DNA of 64,000 nucleotides from CAVYPR01 sp963770505 (GTDB lineage Bacteria > Actinomycetota > Acidimicrobiia > Acidimicrobiales > RAAP-2): NCBI GenBank assembly GCA_963770505.1, contig CAVYPR010000006.1:868001-932000 (forward strand), given 5' to 3'. Made by a program: the position numbers and the translations under genes. The notes beneath the pieces are model-generated. The model saw nothing but the letters and a program-made list of their open reading frames with translations, was not told where the DNA came from and searched no databases. Positions 1 through 11,891 of the stretch are shown here, piece after piece; the stretch's first letter is position 1; every line of letters starts with the position of its first letter.

Positions 1-422
1 ACCGGGACGTCGATCAGCTGGCGCGCCCGGGCCGCCAGGGCGGCCACCAGGCCGTCGGCCGCCTCGAGGAGGAGGTCGCAGGCCGCGGCCAGGGTGGCGC
101 ACTGGGCGGTGTCGACCACGTCCGAGGAGGTGAGGCCGTAGTGGACCCAGGAGCCCTCGGGCTGGCCGATGCGCGCCTGGACCACGTCGACGAAGGCGGC
201 CACGTCGTGGTCGGTGACCCGCTCGCGCTCGGCGACGGCGGCCACCAGGCCGGCGTCGACCACCGGGGCCCGCCGCCGGACCTCCCGGGCGTCGGCCTCG
301 GGGACCACGCCCACCTCGGCCAACCCCTCGACGGCCAGGAGCTCGACGTCGAGCCAGCGGGCCAGGCGCGCCTCGTCGCTGAAGAGGGCGGCCATGTCGG
401 GCGGGCTGTAGCGGGGGATCAC
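1..422 (-). CDS. purB: Adenylosuccinate lyase, N-terminal part (cut by window edge)
   Basis: Adenylosuccinate lyase acts twice in purine synthesis, splitting SAICAR to AICAR and adenylosuccinate to AMP plus fumarate. About 140 N-terminal residues are visible; the gene runs off the left edge. The start is GTG, followed by IPRYSPPDM, close to the family's usual MIPRY start. The fumarase/aspartase-superfamily segment HYGLTSSD is at residues 94-101. The start overlaps a TGA in a GTGA arrangement, which would be the natural stop of purD just upstream (see purD), so translational coupling is likely. Identification is firm from the motif and the purA-purD neighbourhood; the C-terminal half, with the flexible catalytic loop, cannot be judged. 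Confidence 0.93.
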   Translation of the reverse strand, partial: MIPRYSPPDMAALFSDEARLARWLDVELLAVEGLAEVGVVPEADAREVRRRAPVVDAGLVAAVAERERVTDHDVAAFVDVVQARIGQPEGSWVHYGLTSSDVVDTAQCATLAAACDLLLEAADGLVAALAARARQLIDVP

Positions 423-1746
423 CGGCCGGCCCCCCCGGCACCCGGCCGGCTGAGACCGTGGCGGCCCGTTCGGCGATGTCGGTGCGGTAGTGGGCCCCGT
501 CCCAGCCGATCGAGCGGGCGGCCCGGTAGGCGCGCCTGCGGGCCTCGGCCAGGTCGGGGGCGAGGGCGCAGAGCCCGAGCACCCGGCCGCCGGCGGTCAC
601 GAACGGCCCGCTCGGTCCCGCCCGACCGGTGCCGGCGTGGAAGACCGTCACCCCCTCGACCGGCTCGGCCAGCTGGCCGTCGTCGGCCAGCCCAAGGATG
701 GGGTCGCCCGAGCGCGGGGCGGTCGGGTACCCCTCGGCCGAGAGGACCACACAGACCGAGGCGTCCTCGGAGAACCCGAGCTCCGTGTCGGGGAGGTCGC
801 CCAGCCGCCCCTCGGCCACCGCCATCAGGGCGGCCACGGGGTCCCCGGCGAGGCGGGGCAGGACGGCCTGGGCCTCGGGGTCGCCGAACCGCACGTTGTA
901 CTCGAGCACCTTGGGCCCCTCGGGGGTGAGCATCAGCCCGGCGTAGAGGACCCCGCGGTAGTCGATGCCCCGCCCGCGCATGGCCGCCACCAGCGGCTCG
1001 ACCGCGCCGTAGACGAGCTCTTGGACCAGGTCGTCGCCGACCTCGGGGACCGGGGAGTAGGCCCCCATGCCGCCGGTGTTGGGGCCGTCGTCGCCGTCGG
1101 CGAGCCGCTTGAAGTCCTGGGACGGGGCGAGGGGCACCACGTGCCGCCCGTCGCACAGCACCAGCAGCGAGCACTCGGGGCCGGTCAGCCCCTCCTCGAC
1201 GATGACGCGACGCCCGGCGTCGCCGAAGGCGGCCCCGCTGAGCTTGGCTTCCACGTCGGCTTCCGCCTCGGCCAGGGAGTCGGCCACCAGCACGCCCTTG
1301 CCGGCGGCCAGGCCGTCGGTCTTCACCACCCAGGGGCCGGGCAGTGAGCGCAGGAAGCGCACGGCCTCGTCCACCCGGTCGAAGGACCCGAAGGCGGCCG
1401 TCGGCACCCCGGCCTCGTCGAGGAGCTCCTTCATGAACCGCTTCGACCCCTCCAAGAGCGCCCCGTCCGCCCCCGGCCCCACCACCGGCGTCCCCCGCCG
1501 GCGTAGTCGGTCGGCCAGCCCGTCGACCAGCGGGCCTTCGGGCCCGACCACCACCAGGTCGGCCTCGACCTCCTCGGGGGGGGCCGGGGTGACGGTGATC
1601 CGGTGCCCCCACGACGTCGTGGCCGGCATGCCCGGGTTGCCCGGGGTGACCACCACGTCGGCACCGCGAGCCAGCACCGTGGCCAGCGCGTGCTCGCGTC
1701 CCCCCGAGCCCACCACGCAGACGGTGGTCGTGCGCGAGGCCGTCAA
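419..1746 (-). CDS. purD: Phosphoribosylamine-glycine ligase (GARS); 3' end apparently frameshifted
   Basis: PurD is the ATP-grasp enzyme joining 5-phosphoribosylamine and glycine to make GAR. The reading frame from TTG at 1746 gives CVVGSGGREHAL near the N terminus, then KTDGLAAGKG, GPNTGGMGAYSP and YNVRFGDPEAQ, all typical of PurD, and ends in IGWDGAHYRTDIAERAA as expected. No stop follows in this frame: it stays open through purB to the window edge. Adding one C to the C run at 430-436 (G on the coding strand) brings a TGA at 421-419 into frame, overlapping the purB GTG start. A homopolymer sequencing error is the simplest reading. The TTG start is inferred; no clear ribosome site precedes it. 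The gene lies 37 bp after purA. Confidence 0.88.
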
Positions 1747-1783
1747 CGGGGCCGTCCGCGCCGGGCCGTGGTCGAGCGCCCCG

Positions 1784-3067
1784 TCACGCCGTCGCGAAGG
1801 ACACGAACTGCTCGCGCCCGGGACCCACGCCCACCAGCCGAACCTCGACCCCCACCTGGGCGGCCAGGAAGGCCACGTAGTCACGGGCGGCGGCGGGCAT
1901 CTCGGCTAGCGCGGTGACCCCGGTGAGGTCGGTGCGCCACCCGGGCAGCTCCTCGTAGACCGGGGTGACCTGGTGGAGGACCGACTGGTGGTAGGGGGGG
2001 TGGGTGAACCGCTCGCCGCCGGCCTCGTAGGCCACGCAGACCTTCACCGTCTCGAAGGTGTCGAGGACGTCGAGCTTGGTGAGGGCGATCTCGGTGAGGG
2101 AGTTGAGCCGCACCGCCTGGCGGGCCATCACCGCGTCGAACCAGCCGGGCCGGCGGCGGCGGCCGGTGACGGTACCGAACTCGTGGCCCCGCTCGACCAG
2201 CAGCTCGCCCACGTCGTCGTCGAGCTCGGTGGGGAACGGGCCCGCCCCCACCCGGGTGATGTAGGCCTTGGCGATCCCGATCACCCGGTCGATGTGGCGG
2301 GGCCCGAGGCCGGTCCCGGTGCAGGCCCCGCCGGCCACCGGGTTGGAGGAGGTGACGAAGGGGTAGGTGCCGTGGTCCAGGTCCAAGAAGGTCGCCTGGG
2401 CTCCCTCCATCAAGAGGTTGCGACCGTCCTCGAGGGCCTCGTGGACGATGCCGACGGTGTCGGCGATCATCGGGGCGATCCGCGGGGCGAACTCGTCGAG
2501 GTAGCGGGCGGCGATCTCGTCGGCCGACAGCGGCAGGCGGTTGTAGACCTTGGCCAGGACGGCGTTCTTCTCCTTCAGGACCACGTCGAGCTTCTGGCGG
2601 AAGATCTTGGGGTCTAACAGGTCCTGGACCCGCAGGCCGACCCGGGCCGCCTTGTCGGCGTAGGTGGGGCCGATCCCGCTCTTGGTGGTCCCCAGGGCGT
2701 TCTTGCCGAGGTAGCGCTCGGTCACCCGGTCGAGCTCCTGGTGGTAGGGCATGATCAGGTGGGCGTTGCCGCTCACCACCAGCCGGGAGGTGTCCACCCC
2801 GCGCGAGGCCAGGTTGTCCACCTCGGCCAGGAGCACCGCGGGGTCCACCACCACGCCGTTGCCGATGACCGGGGTGATGTGCGGGTAGAGGATGCCGCTG
2901 GGGACCAGCTGGAGGGCGAAGGCCTCACCGTCGACGACGATGCGGTGGCCGGCGTTGTGGCCGCCCTGGTAGCGCACCACGAGGTCCATCTCCCCGGCCA
3001 GCAGGTCGGTGAGCTTGCCTTTGCCCTCGTCACCCCACTGGGTCCCCACCACCACGGTTGCGGGCAC
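1784..3067 (-). CDS. purA: Adenylosuccinate synthetase
   Basis: PurA makes adenylosuccinate from IMP, aspartate and GTP, the first committed step to AMP; PurB, encoded two genes downstream, completes it. The 427-residue product has the usual family length. It begins PATVVVGTQWGDEGKGK, the GTP-binding loop, and later shows GTTKSGIGPTYADK and the C-terminal VGVGPGREQ segment. The GTG start follows a good GGAGG ribosome site. Upstream on the minus strand there is a TACACT hexamer that may serve as a -10 box, so this gene probably heads the purA-purD-purB transcript. Nothing unusual is seen in the protein. Confidence 0.97.
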   Translation of the reverse strand: MPATVVVGTQWGDEGKGKLTDLLAGEMDLVVRYQGGHNAGHRIVVDGEAFALQLVPSGILYPHITPVIGNGVVVDPAVLLAEVDNLASRGVDTSRLVVSGNAHLIMPYHQELDRVTERYLGKNALGTTKSGIGPTYADKAARVGLRVQDLLDPKIFRQKLDVVLKEKNAVLAKVYNRLPLSADEIAARYLDEFAPRIAPMIADTVGIVHEALEDGRNLLMEGAQATFLDLDHGTYPFVTSSNPVAGGACTGTGLGPRHIDRVIGIAKAYITRVGAGPFPTELDDDVGELLVERGHEFGTVTGRRRRPGWFDAVMARQAVRLNSLTEIALTKLDVLDTFETVKVCVAYEAGGERFTHPPYHQSVLHQVTPVYEELPGWRTDLTGVTALAEMPAAARDYVAFLAAQVGVEVRLVGVGPGREQFVSFATA

Positions 3068-3163
3068 GCGTCTTGCCTCCGTCAGTGTCTACGGATTACG
3101 ACGCAGTGTACCTCCCGCCGCCGGCAGACCCCGGGAGGGCCGCCGCCCCCGACCGCCCCGCCC

Positions 3164-5658
<2,495 letters not shown>

Positions 5659-5662
<4 letters not shown>

Positions 5663-6081
5663 CTTCCTCTCTGCGACCGGCCGGCCGCGCCGTAGGGGAC
5701 GGGGGACTGGTTGAGGGGGACCAGGTCGCGGCGGTACTGGCGATGCGTCCGCTCGACCGCCTCCTTGGCCTCGGCCCGGACCCGTTCGAGCTCCATCCGC
5801 AGGCCGGCCACCTCGGCCTCGAGGGCGAGCACCTGGCGGACGCCCTCGAGGTTGAGGCCGGCCGTGGTCAGCTCCTGGATGCGCCGAAGGCGGGCCAGGT
5901 CGTGCTCGGAGAACCGGCGGCTCCCCCCGCTGGTGCGCGAGGGGTCGAGCAGCCCCTTGCGCTCGTAGACGCGCAGGGTCTGGGGGTGGACGCCGGCGAG
6001 CTCCGCCGCCACCGAGATGACGTAGACGGCGCGGCCGGCGTCGGGGACGGGCTGGCCCCGGCCGGGCTCGGGCGCGCTCAC
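5659..6081 (-). CDS. hspR: HspR, MerR-family heat-shock repressor
   Basis: HspR represses the dnaK operon by binding HAIR inverted repeats, with DnaK as co-repressor. The 140-residue product has the MerR-type winged helix at about residues 20-85 (YVISVAAELAGVHPQTLRVY, then GGSRRFSEHDL) and a helical tail. The frame stays open far upstream, but the start chosen is the GTG overlapping the dnaJ stop as GTGA, which gives the family's normal length. It sits between dnaJ and clpB, the standard actinobacterial place for this regulator, and a HAIR-like site lies before dnaK. The circuit of an operon encoding its own repressor is well established for Streptomyces and mycobacteria. Confidence 0.94.
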
Positions 6082-7205
6082 GTCACCACTTCCTCGGCCC
6101 CGGCCTTGCCATCGCCGGAGAGGGCGGCGGCCATGGCCTCGACGGCCGAGCGCTGCTCGTCGGTCAGGTCCTTGGGCACCGTCACGTCGATGCGCACCAG
6201 CAGGTCGCCGGCGCTGGCACCGCTCTTGGCCCCGGCCGGCACCCCGCGGCCCTTCACCCGCAGGTGGGTGCCGGGGGAGGTCCCGGGCGGGACCCGCAGG
6301 GTCACCGGCGCGTCGAGGGTGGGCACGGTGATCGTCGTCCCGAGAGCGGCCTCGGCGAAGGTGACCGGCACGGTGAGGGTGAGGTTGCGGCCGCGCCGGC
6401 CGAACCTGGCATGGCGGCCCACCCGGACCACCACGAAGAGGTCCCCGGCGGGGGCCGAGCCCTGGCCGGGGGCGCCCCGCCCCTTCACCCGGATGCGCTG
6501 GCCGTCCTCGACCCCGGGGGGGATCCGGACCTTCACCTTCTTCACCCGGCGCTCGGTCCCCGTCCCGTGGCAGGTGGGGCACGGCGTGTCCACCGTCGTC
6601 CCGCGCCCGTTGCACACCGGGCAGATGGTCGAGAGCGAGAACATGCCCTGGTTGTCGTCGAGGGTGCCGCGGCCCCCGCAGCGCTCGCAGGTGTGGCTCG
6701 AGGTGCCCGGGGCGGCGCCGCTGCCCCCGCAGGTGTGGCAGCGGCCGTCCTCGGCGATGTTGACCGTGGTGGTGACGCCGCGCACGGCGTCCTCGAAGGC
6801 GAGGTGCACCTCGGTCTCGACATCGGCGCCGCGCTGGGCCTCCCGGGAGCGTCGCCGGCCGCCCCGACCGCCCCCGAAGAGGCCGCCGAACAGGTCGCCC
6901 AGGTCGCCCATGTCCTCCACCCGGAAGGTGCCGCCGCCGGGGAAGCCGCCGGCCTGCCCGAAGGTGCCGGCCGTCGGGCCCAGGCGGCGCACCTCGTCGT
7001 ACTCCTTGCGCTTGGCCGGGTCACCCAGGACGTCGTAGGCCGCGGAGATCTCCTTGAAGCGGTCCTCCGAACCTGGGTTGGCATCGGGATGGAACTGCTT
7101 GGCGAGTTGGCGGTAGGCCTTGGTGATCTCCTTGTCCGAGGCGGTCGAGGAGACCCCGAGCACCTGGTAGAAGTCCTTCTCGAACCACTCCCGCTGGGGC
7201 GCCAC
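6078..7205 (-). CDS. dnaJ: DnaJ co-chaperone (Hsp40, type I)
   Basis: DnaJ delivers unfolded clients to DnaK and stimulates its ATPase. The 375 residues comprise a J domain with the HPD motif at 39-41, a Gly/Phe-rich linker (GGFPGGGTF, then LFGGLFGGGRGG), the zinc domain with four CxxCxGxG repeats (CHTCGGSG, CERCGGRG, CPVCNGRG, CPTCHGTG), and the C-terminal substrate-binding region. It is therefore a complete type I DnaJ. It lies 3 bp after grpE and overlaps hspR by 4 bp. All four zinc modules and the HPD tripeptide are intact. Confidence 0.97.
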   Translation of the reverse strand: MAPQREWFEKDFYQVLGVSSTASDKEITKAYRQLAKQFHPDANPGSEDRFKEISAAYDVLGDPAKRKEYDEVRRLGPTAGTFGQAGGFPGGGTFRVEDMGDLGDLFGGLFGGGRGGRRRSREAQRGADVETEVHLAFEDAVRGVTTTVNIAEDGRCHTCGGSGAAPGTSSHTCERCGGRGTLDDNQGMFSLSTICPVCNGRGTTVDTPCPTCHGTGTERRVKKVKVRIPPGVEDGQRIRVKGRGAPGQGSAPAGDLFVVVRVGRHARFGRRGRNLTLTVPVTFAEAALGTTITVPTLDAPVTLRVPPGTSPGTHLRVKGRGVPAGAKSGASAGDLLVRIDVTVPKDLTDEQRSAVEAMAAALSGDGKAGAEEVVT

Positions 7206-7208
7206 CGC

Positions 7209-7879
7209 TCAGCCCCGCACGCGCACCATCGCCGGGCGCAGCACCTGGCCGCGCCAGCGGTAGCCGGCACGCAGCACCTCGTCGACCGTGACGCCGCCTG
7301 GCGGGGGCACGTCGTCTCCGCCGTCGTCGGCCGCCTCCTCGCCGGCGGGCCCCGACGGTGCGTGCGCCACCGCGTCGTGAACCACCGGGTCGAACTCGAC
7401 CCCGGCCGCGTCCACCCGCTCGAGCCCCTCCTTCGACAGGACGTCGAGGAGCTGGCTGCGGGCCTGGTCGAGGGCGCGCCCCTCCTCGGACACGTCGCCT
7501 GCCGTCTCGCCGCCGAGGTGGGCCCGCGCCAGGTCGAGGGTGTCGAGCACCGGCAGCACCTTCCCCACGAGGTCCAGCGCGGCCCGCGCCGACTGCTCCT
7601 CCTGTTGGCGCACCACCCGCTTGCGGTAGTTCTCGAAGTCGGCCTGGAGTCGCTGGAGGGCGAGCAGGTACTCGTCGCGCTCGGCGACCAGCGACGCCGC
7701 GTCGGCCAGGATCTCGCTGCCCCCGGCCGGCGGCTCACCGGTCCCGGGCGCGACCGCGCCCTCCGTCAGGTCGTCCAACTCGTCGTCGAACAGGAGCTCT
7801 GACGGGACCTCGTCCCCCGTCGGGGGACTGTCCCGGCCGACGGATCCCGGCCCACCGTGGGCCGCCCCCTGCTCCGTGG

Positions 7880-7883
<4 letters not shown>
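7209..7883 (-). CDS. grpE: GrpE nucleotide-exchange factor
   Basis: GrpE dimers release ADP from DnaK. The 224-residue protein has an acidic, low-complexity N terminus, then the long dimer helix with the family segment ADFENYRKRVVRQQEE near residues 83-98. The C-terminal beta domain includes VDAAGVEFDPVVHDAV and ends RAGYRWRGQVLRPAMVRV, the expected closing strand pattern. The ATG start overlaps the dnaK stop in an ATGA arrangement, so the two are translationally coupled. Length and order (dnaK-grpE-dnaJ) are typical of actinobacteria. Confidence 0.96.
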
Positions 7884-9715
<1,832 letters not shown>

Positions 9716-9748
9716 CGCTTCCTGCCTCTTTTCTGGAGTTCCTGCTTG

Positions 9749-9792
9749 CTTGTAACGACAAGTATAGCAAAGTTGAGTGCTTAGACAACAAG
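9749..9792 (-). promoter_or_regulatory. dnaK promoter with HAIR-like HspR operator
   Basis: Read on the minus strand, TTGTCT (9788-9783) and TATACT (9766-9761) are separated by 16 bp and make a good sigma-70-type promoter about 45 bp before dnaK. The inverted repeat CTTGTTG-N7-ACTCAAC at 9792-9772 overlaps the -35 box. It resembles the HAIR consensus CTTGAGT-N7-ACTCAAG (one half-site matches 6 of 7, the other 4 of 7) in sequence and exact spacing. A second perfect repeat, CTTGT-N4-ACAAG, lies at 9749-9762 around the expected transcription start. HspR binding is inferred from position and the presence of hspR in the operon. Confidence 0.75.
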
Positions 9793-10056
9793 TTTTCTTC
9801 AAAAGCAAAAAACGAGCTTCCGAACTGGGCTTCTCATGCTTTCCGAGCCCACCGACGTGGCCGAAACGTCAGCCGACACCTCACCGGGGAGCCATCCGGG
9901 GACTCGGTCGAAGGATCCTTAGGCGCGGTTTAGCGGATTGTGACCGGGCCCACAGAGGACTCGGGGTGGGGTCCCAGCCCGGCCCCTCAATCTGTCGTCA
10001 CCCACCGAGACGGCGGGGACGGCCCAAGGGCCGGCAATCACCGAAGGGAACACGAC

Positions 10057-10551
10057 ATGCAACGCAAGGTACGCAACGTCATCGGGATGGGGGCGCTGGC
10101 CGCAGGCCTGGTGCTCGGCGGAGCGGTGGCGGCGAGCGCCGCCACCGCCTCCACCAGTCCCTCTTCGAGCGGGTCGGCCTCCACCGGGTCGACGGGGAAC
10201 TCGGGGACGTCCACGACGAACTCCACAACGTCGTCGACGACCGGATCCACGGGGACGTCCTCGGCGGCGGCGACAACGTCGTCGAGCGCAGCTGCGTCCT
10301 CGACGACAACCGGATCAACGGGATCCACGTCGACGAGCGATCCCACCACGACATCGTCGTCGGGCTCCACCTCGTCGGGCTCCACCTCGTCGGGTTCGAG
10401 TTCATCGGGCTCGAGCTCTTCGGGGTCCGGATCCTCAGGGTCCGGCTCCTCGGGGTCCACAACCGCCCACAACTGCCCGAACATGGGGGCGAACACCCCG
10501 CCGAGCTCCTCGAGCTCCTCGAGCAGCTCGCCTTCGACCACCGCAGCATGA
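10057..10551 (+). CDS. Secreted Ser/Thr/Gly-rich low-complexity protein
   Basis: I do not recognise a family. The ATG follows an AAGGGAA ribosome site. The 164-residue product starts with a clear signal peptide (MQRKVRN, hydrophobic stretch, cleavage likely after AASA near residue 29). Almost all the rest is Ser, Thr, Gly and Ala, with short SGSTS- and SGSGS-type repeats, one lone segment AHNCPNMGAN with the only cysteine, and a poly-Ser tail. Such composition suggests an unstructured wall-spanning or heavily glycosylated exported protein, but this is inference. A strong hairpin terminator follows, so it is probably a single-gene transcript. The repeats make frame and length sensitive to assembly error. 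Confidence 0.7.
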   Translation: MQRKVRNVIGMGALAAGLVLGGAVAASAATASTSPSSSGSASTGSTGNSGTSTTNSTTSSTTGSTGTSSAAATTSSSAAASSTTTGSTGSTSTSDPTTTSSSGSTSSGSTSSGSSSSGSSSSGSGSSGSGSSGSTTAHNCPNMGANTPPSSSSSSSSSPSTTAA

Positions 10552-10559
10552 ACCAGCGC

Positions 10560-10599
10560 CGGAACGGCGCGGCCCTCCCCCGGGGGCCGCGCCGTTCCG
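10560..10599 (+). terminator. Hairpin terminator after the Ser-rich secreted protein gene
   Basis: A perfect 16-bp stem (arms 10560-10575 and 10584-10599, left arm beginning CGGAACGGCGCGG) with an 8-base loop starts 9 bp after the stop codon. No strong T run follows, as is common in GC-rich actinobacteria. Confidence 0.75.
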
Positions 10600-10660
10600 T
10601 TCGCGTCGGCGCGTCGGGAGCGATCCGTGGGCACGCCGGCGCCGAGGGTACGCTCGAAGC

Positions 10661-11416
10661 GTGCCTGACCTCGTGCTCCTTCGCCACGGCCAGTCCACCT
10701 GGAACGCGGAGAACCTCTTCACCGGCTGGGTCGACGTCGACCTCACCCAAGCCGGGGAGGCCGAGGCGGTCTCCGGCGGTGCGCTCCTCGGCGCCGCCGA
10801 GGACCTCGACCTCCGGGTGGTCCACACCTCGGTGCTCACTCGGGCGGTGCGCACGGCGAACCTGGCCCTCGACGCCGCGGGGCGCAGCTGGATCCCGGTC
10901 CGCCGTCACTGGCGTCTGAACGAACGCCACTACGGCGACCTCCAGGGGAGGAACAAGAAGGAGACGGCCGAGCAGTACGGCGCCGAGCAGGTGAAGCTCT
11001 GGCGCCGCTCCTACGACACCCCCCCGCCGCCTCTGCCGGTGGGCGATCGCCGCCACCCCGCCGGCGACCCCCGGTACCGCGACGTGCCGGCCGACGCCCT
11101 TCCGGCCACCGAATGCCTGGCCGACGTGGTCAGAAGGGCCCTCCCCTACTGGGACGACGCCATCGTGCCCGACCTGCTCGAGGCCGGGGCCCGCGGCGGC
11201 GCGGTGCTGGTCGTGGCCCACGGGAACTCGATCCGCGCCCTGCGCAAGCACATCGACGGCATCAGCGACGCCGAGATCGTGGCCCTCGAGGTCCCGACCG
11301 GCATCCCCTTCCGCTACCGGCTCGCCGACGACTTGTCGGTGACCGACGCCGGCTACCTGGGAGACCCCGAGGCCGCCCGCACCGCCGCCCAGGCGGTGGC
11401 CCGCCAGGCCGGCTGA
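10661..11416 (+). CDS. gpmA: 2,3-bisphosphoglycerate-dependent phosphoglycerate mutase
   Basis: This glycolytic enzyme interconverts 3- and 2-phosphoglycerate. The 251-residue product starts with GTG and shows the histidine-phosphatase signature LLRHGQSTWN with the phospho-accepting His at residue 9, then NLFTGWVDVDLT, LNERHYGDLQG carrying the catalytic Glu, the block RRSYDTPPPPL, and the second catalytic His in VVAHGNSIRALRKH. All the features of a true dPGM are present, unlike the shorter generic phosphatases. It stands alone and is followed by a hairpin shared with the convergent glnK. Confidence 0.96.
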   Translation: MPDLVLLRHGQSTWNAENLFTGWVDVDLTQAGEAEAVSGGALLGAAEDLDLRVVHTSVLTRAVRTANLALDAAGRSWIPVRRHWRLNERHYGDLQGRNKKETAEQYGAEQVKLWRRSYDTPPPPLPVGDRRHPAGDPRYRDVPADALPATECLADVVRRALPYWDDAIVPDLLEAGARGGAVLVVAHGNSIRALRKHIDGISDAEIVALEVPTGIPFRYRLADDLSVTDAGYLGDPEAARTAAQAVARQAG

Positions 11417-11431
11417 CCTGCGGGCGCGGCA

Positions 11432-11461
11432 CGGCCGGGACGCCTCGCCACGTCCCGGCCG
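11432..11461. terminator. Bidirectional hairpin between gpmA and glnK
   Basis: A perfect 11-bp stem (CGGCCGGGACG pairing with CGTCCCGGCCG) with an 8-base loop lies between two convergent genes, so it may end transcripts from both sides. Confidence 0.65.
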
Positions 11462-11521
11462 CCGCCGCCTTCCGTCCGGAGCAGGACCGGCGCGTGCCGG
11501 TCACCGCCGTAAGGGGGGGAT

Positions 11522-11860
11522 TTACAGGGCGTCCGTGCCCCGCTCCCCGGTCCGCACCCGGACGATCGTCTCCAGGGGGACGACCCATACCTTGCCGTCA
11601 CCGATTTTGCCCGTAGCCGCCGAGCTCACGATGGCGTCGACAACCTCGTCGACCTGGGTGTCGTCCACCGCCACCTCGATGCGGATCTTCGGCACGAAGT
11701 CCACCTCGTACTCGGCACCTCGGTAGACCTCGGTGTGGCCTCGCTGACGGCCGAACCCCTGGGCCTCGGTGAGGGTCATCCCCTGCACCCCGATGTTCTT
11801 CAGGACCTCCTTCACGTCGTCAAGCTTGAAGGGCTTGAGCACCGCAACAATGAGCTTCAT
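11522..11860 (-). CDS. glnK: PII nitrogen signal protein (GlnK type)
   Basis: PII proteins sense 2-oxoglutarate and ATP/ADP and, paired with amt, plug the ammonium channel. The 112-residue product matches the family's length and begins MKLIVAVLKPFKLDDVKE. The T-loop carries Tyr51 in HTEVYRGAEY, the residue that is uridylylated or, in actinobacteria, adenylylated. The nucleotide-binding segment TGKIGDGKVWV is intact. It lies 31 bp downstream of amt on the same strand, the standard amt-glnK pair, and probably shares the GlnR-type operator before amt. No adenylyltransferase gene is seen nearby. Confidence 0.96.
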   Translation of the reverse strand: MKLIVAVLKPFKLDDVKEVLKNIGVQGMTLTEAQGFGRQRGHTEVYRGAEYEVDFVPKIRIEVAVDDTQVDEVVDAIVSSAATGKIGDGKVWVVPLETIVRVRTGERGTDAL

Positions 11861-11891
11861 GATGAGTTCTCCTTGAGTTCAGGGGTCCGGG

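Noticed and set aside
419..1612. Long Arg/Gly/Pro-rich frame over purD on the minus strand
   Set aside because: It is a shifted reading of purD; the true frame shows the ATP-grasp motifs.
6082..6615. N-terminal extension of hspR through dnaJ
   Set aside because: The open stretch is a shadow of dnaJ; the GTG overlapping the dnaJ stop gives the normal HspR length.
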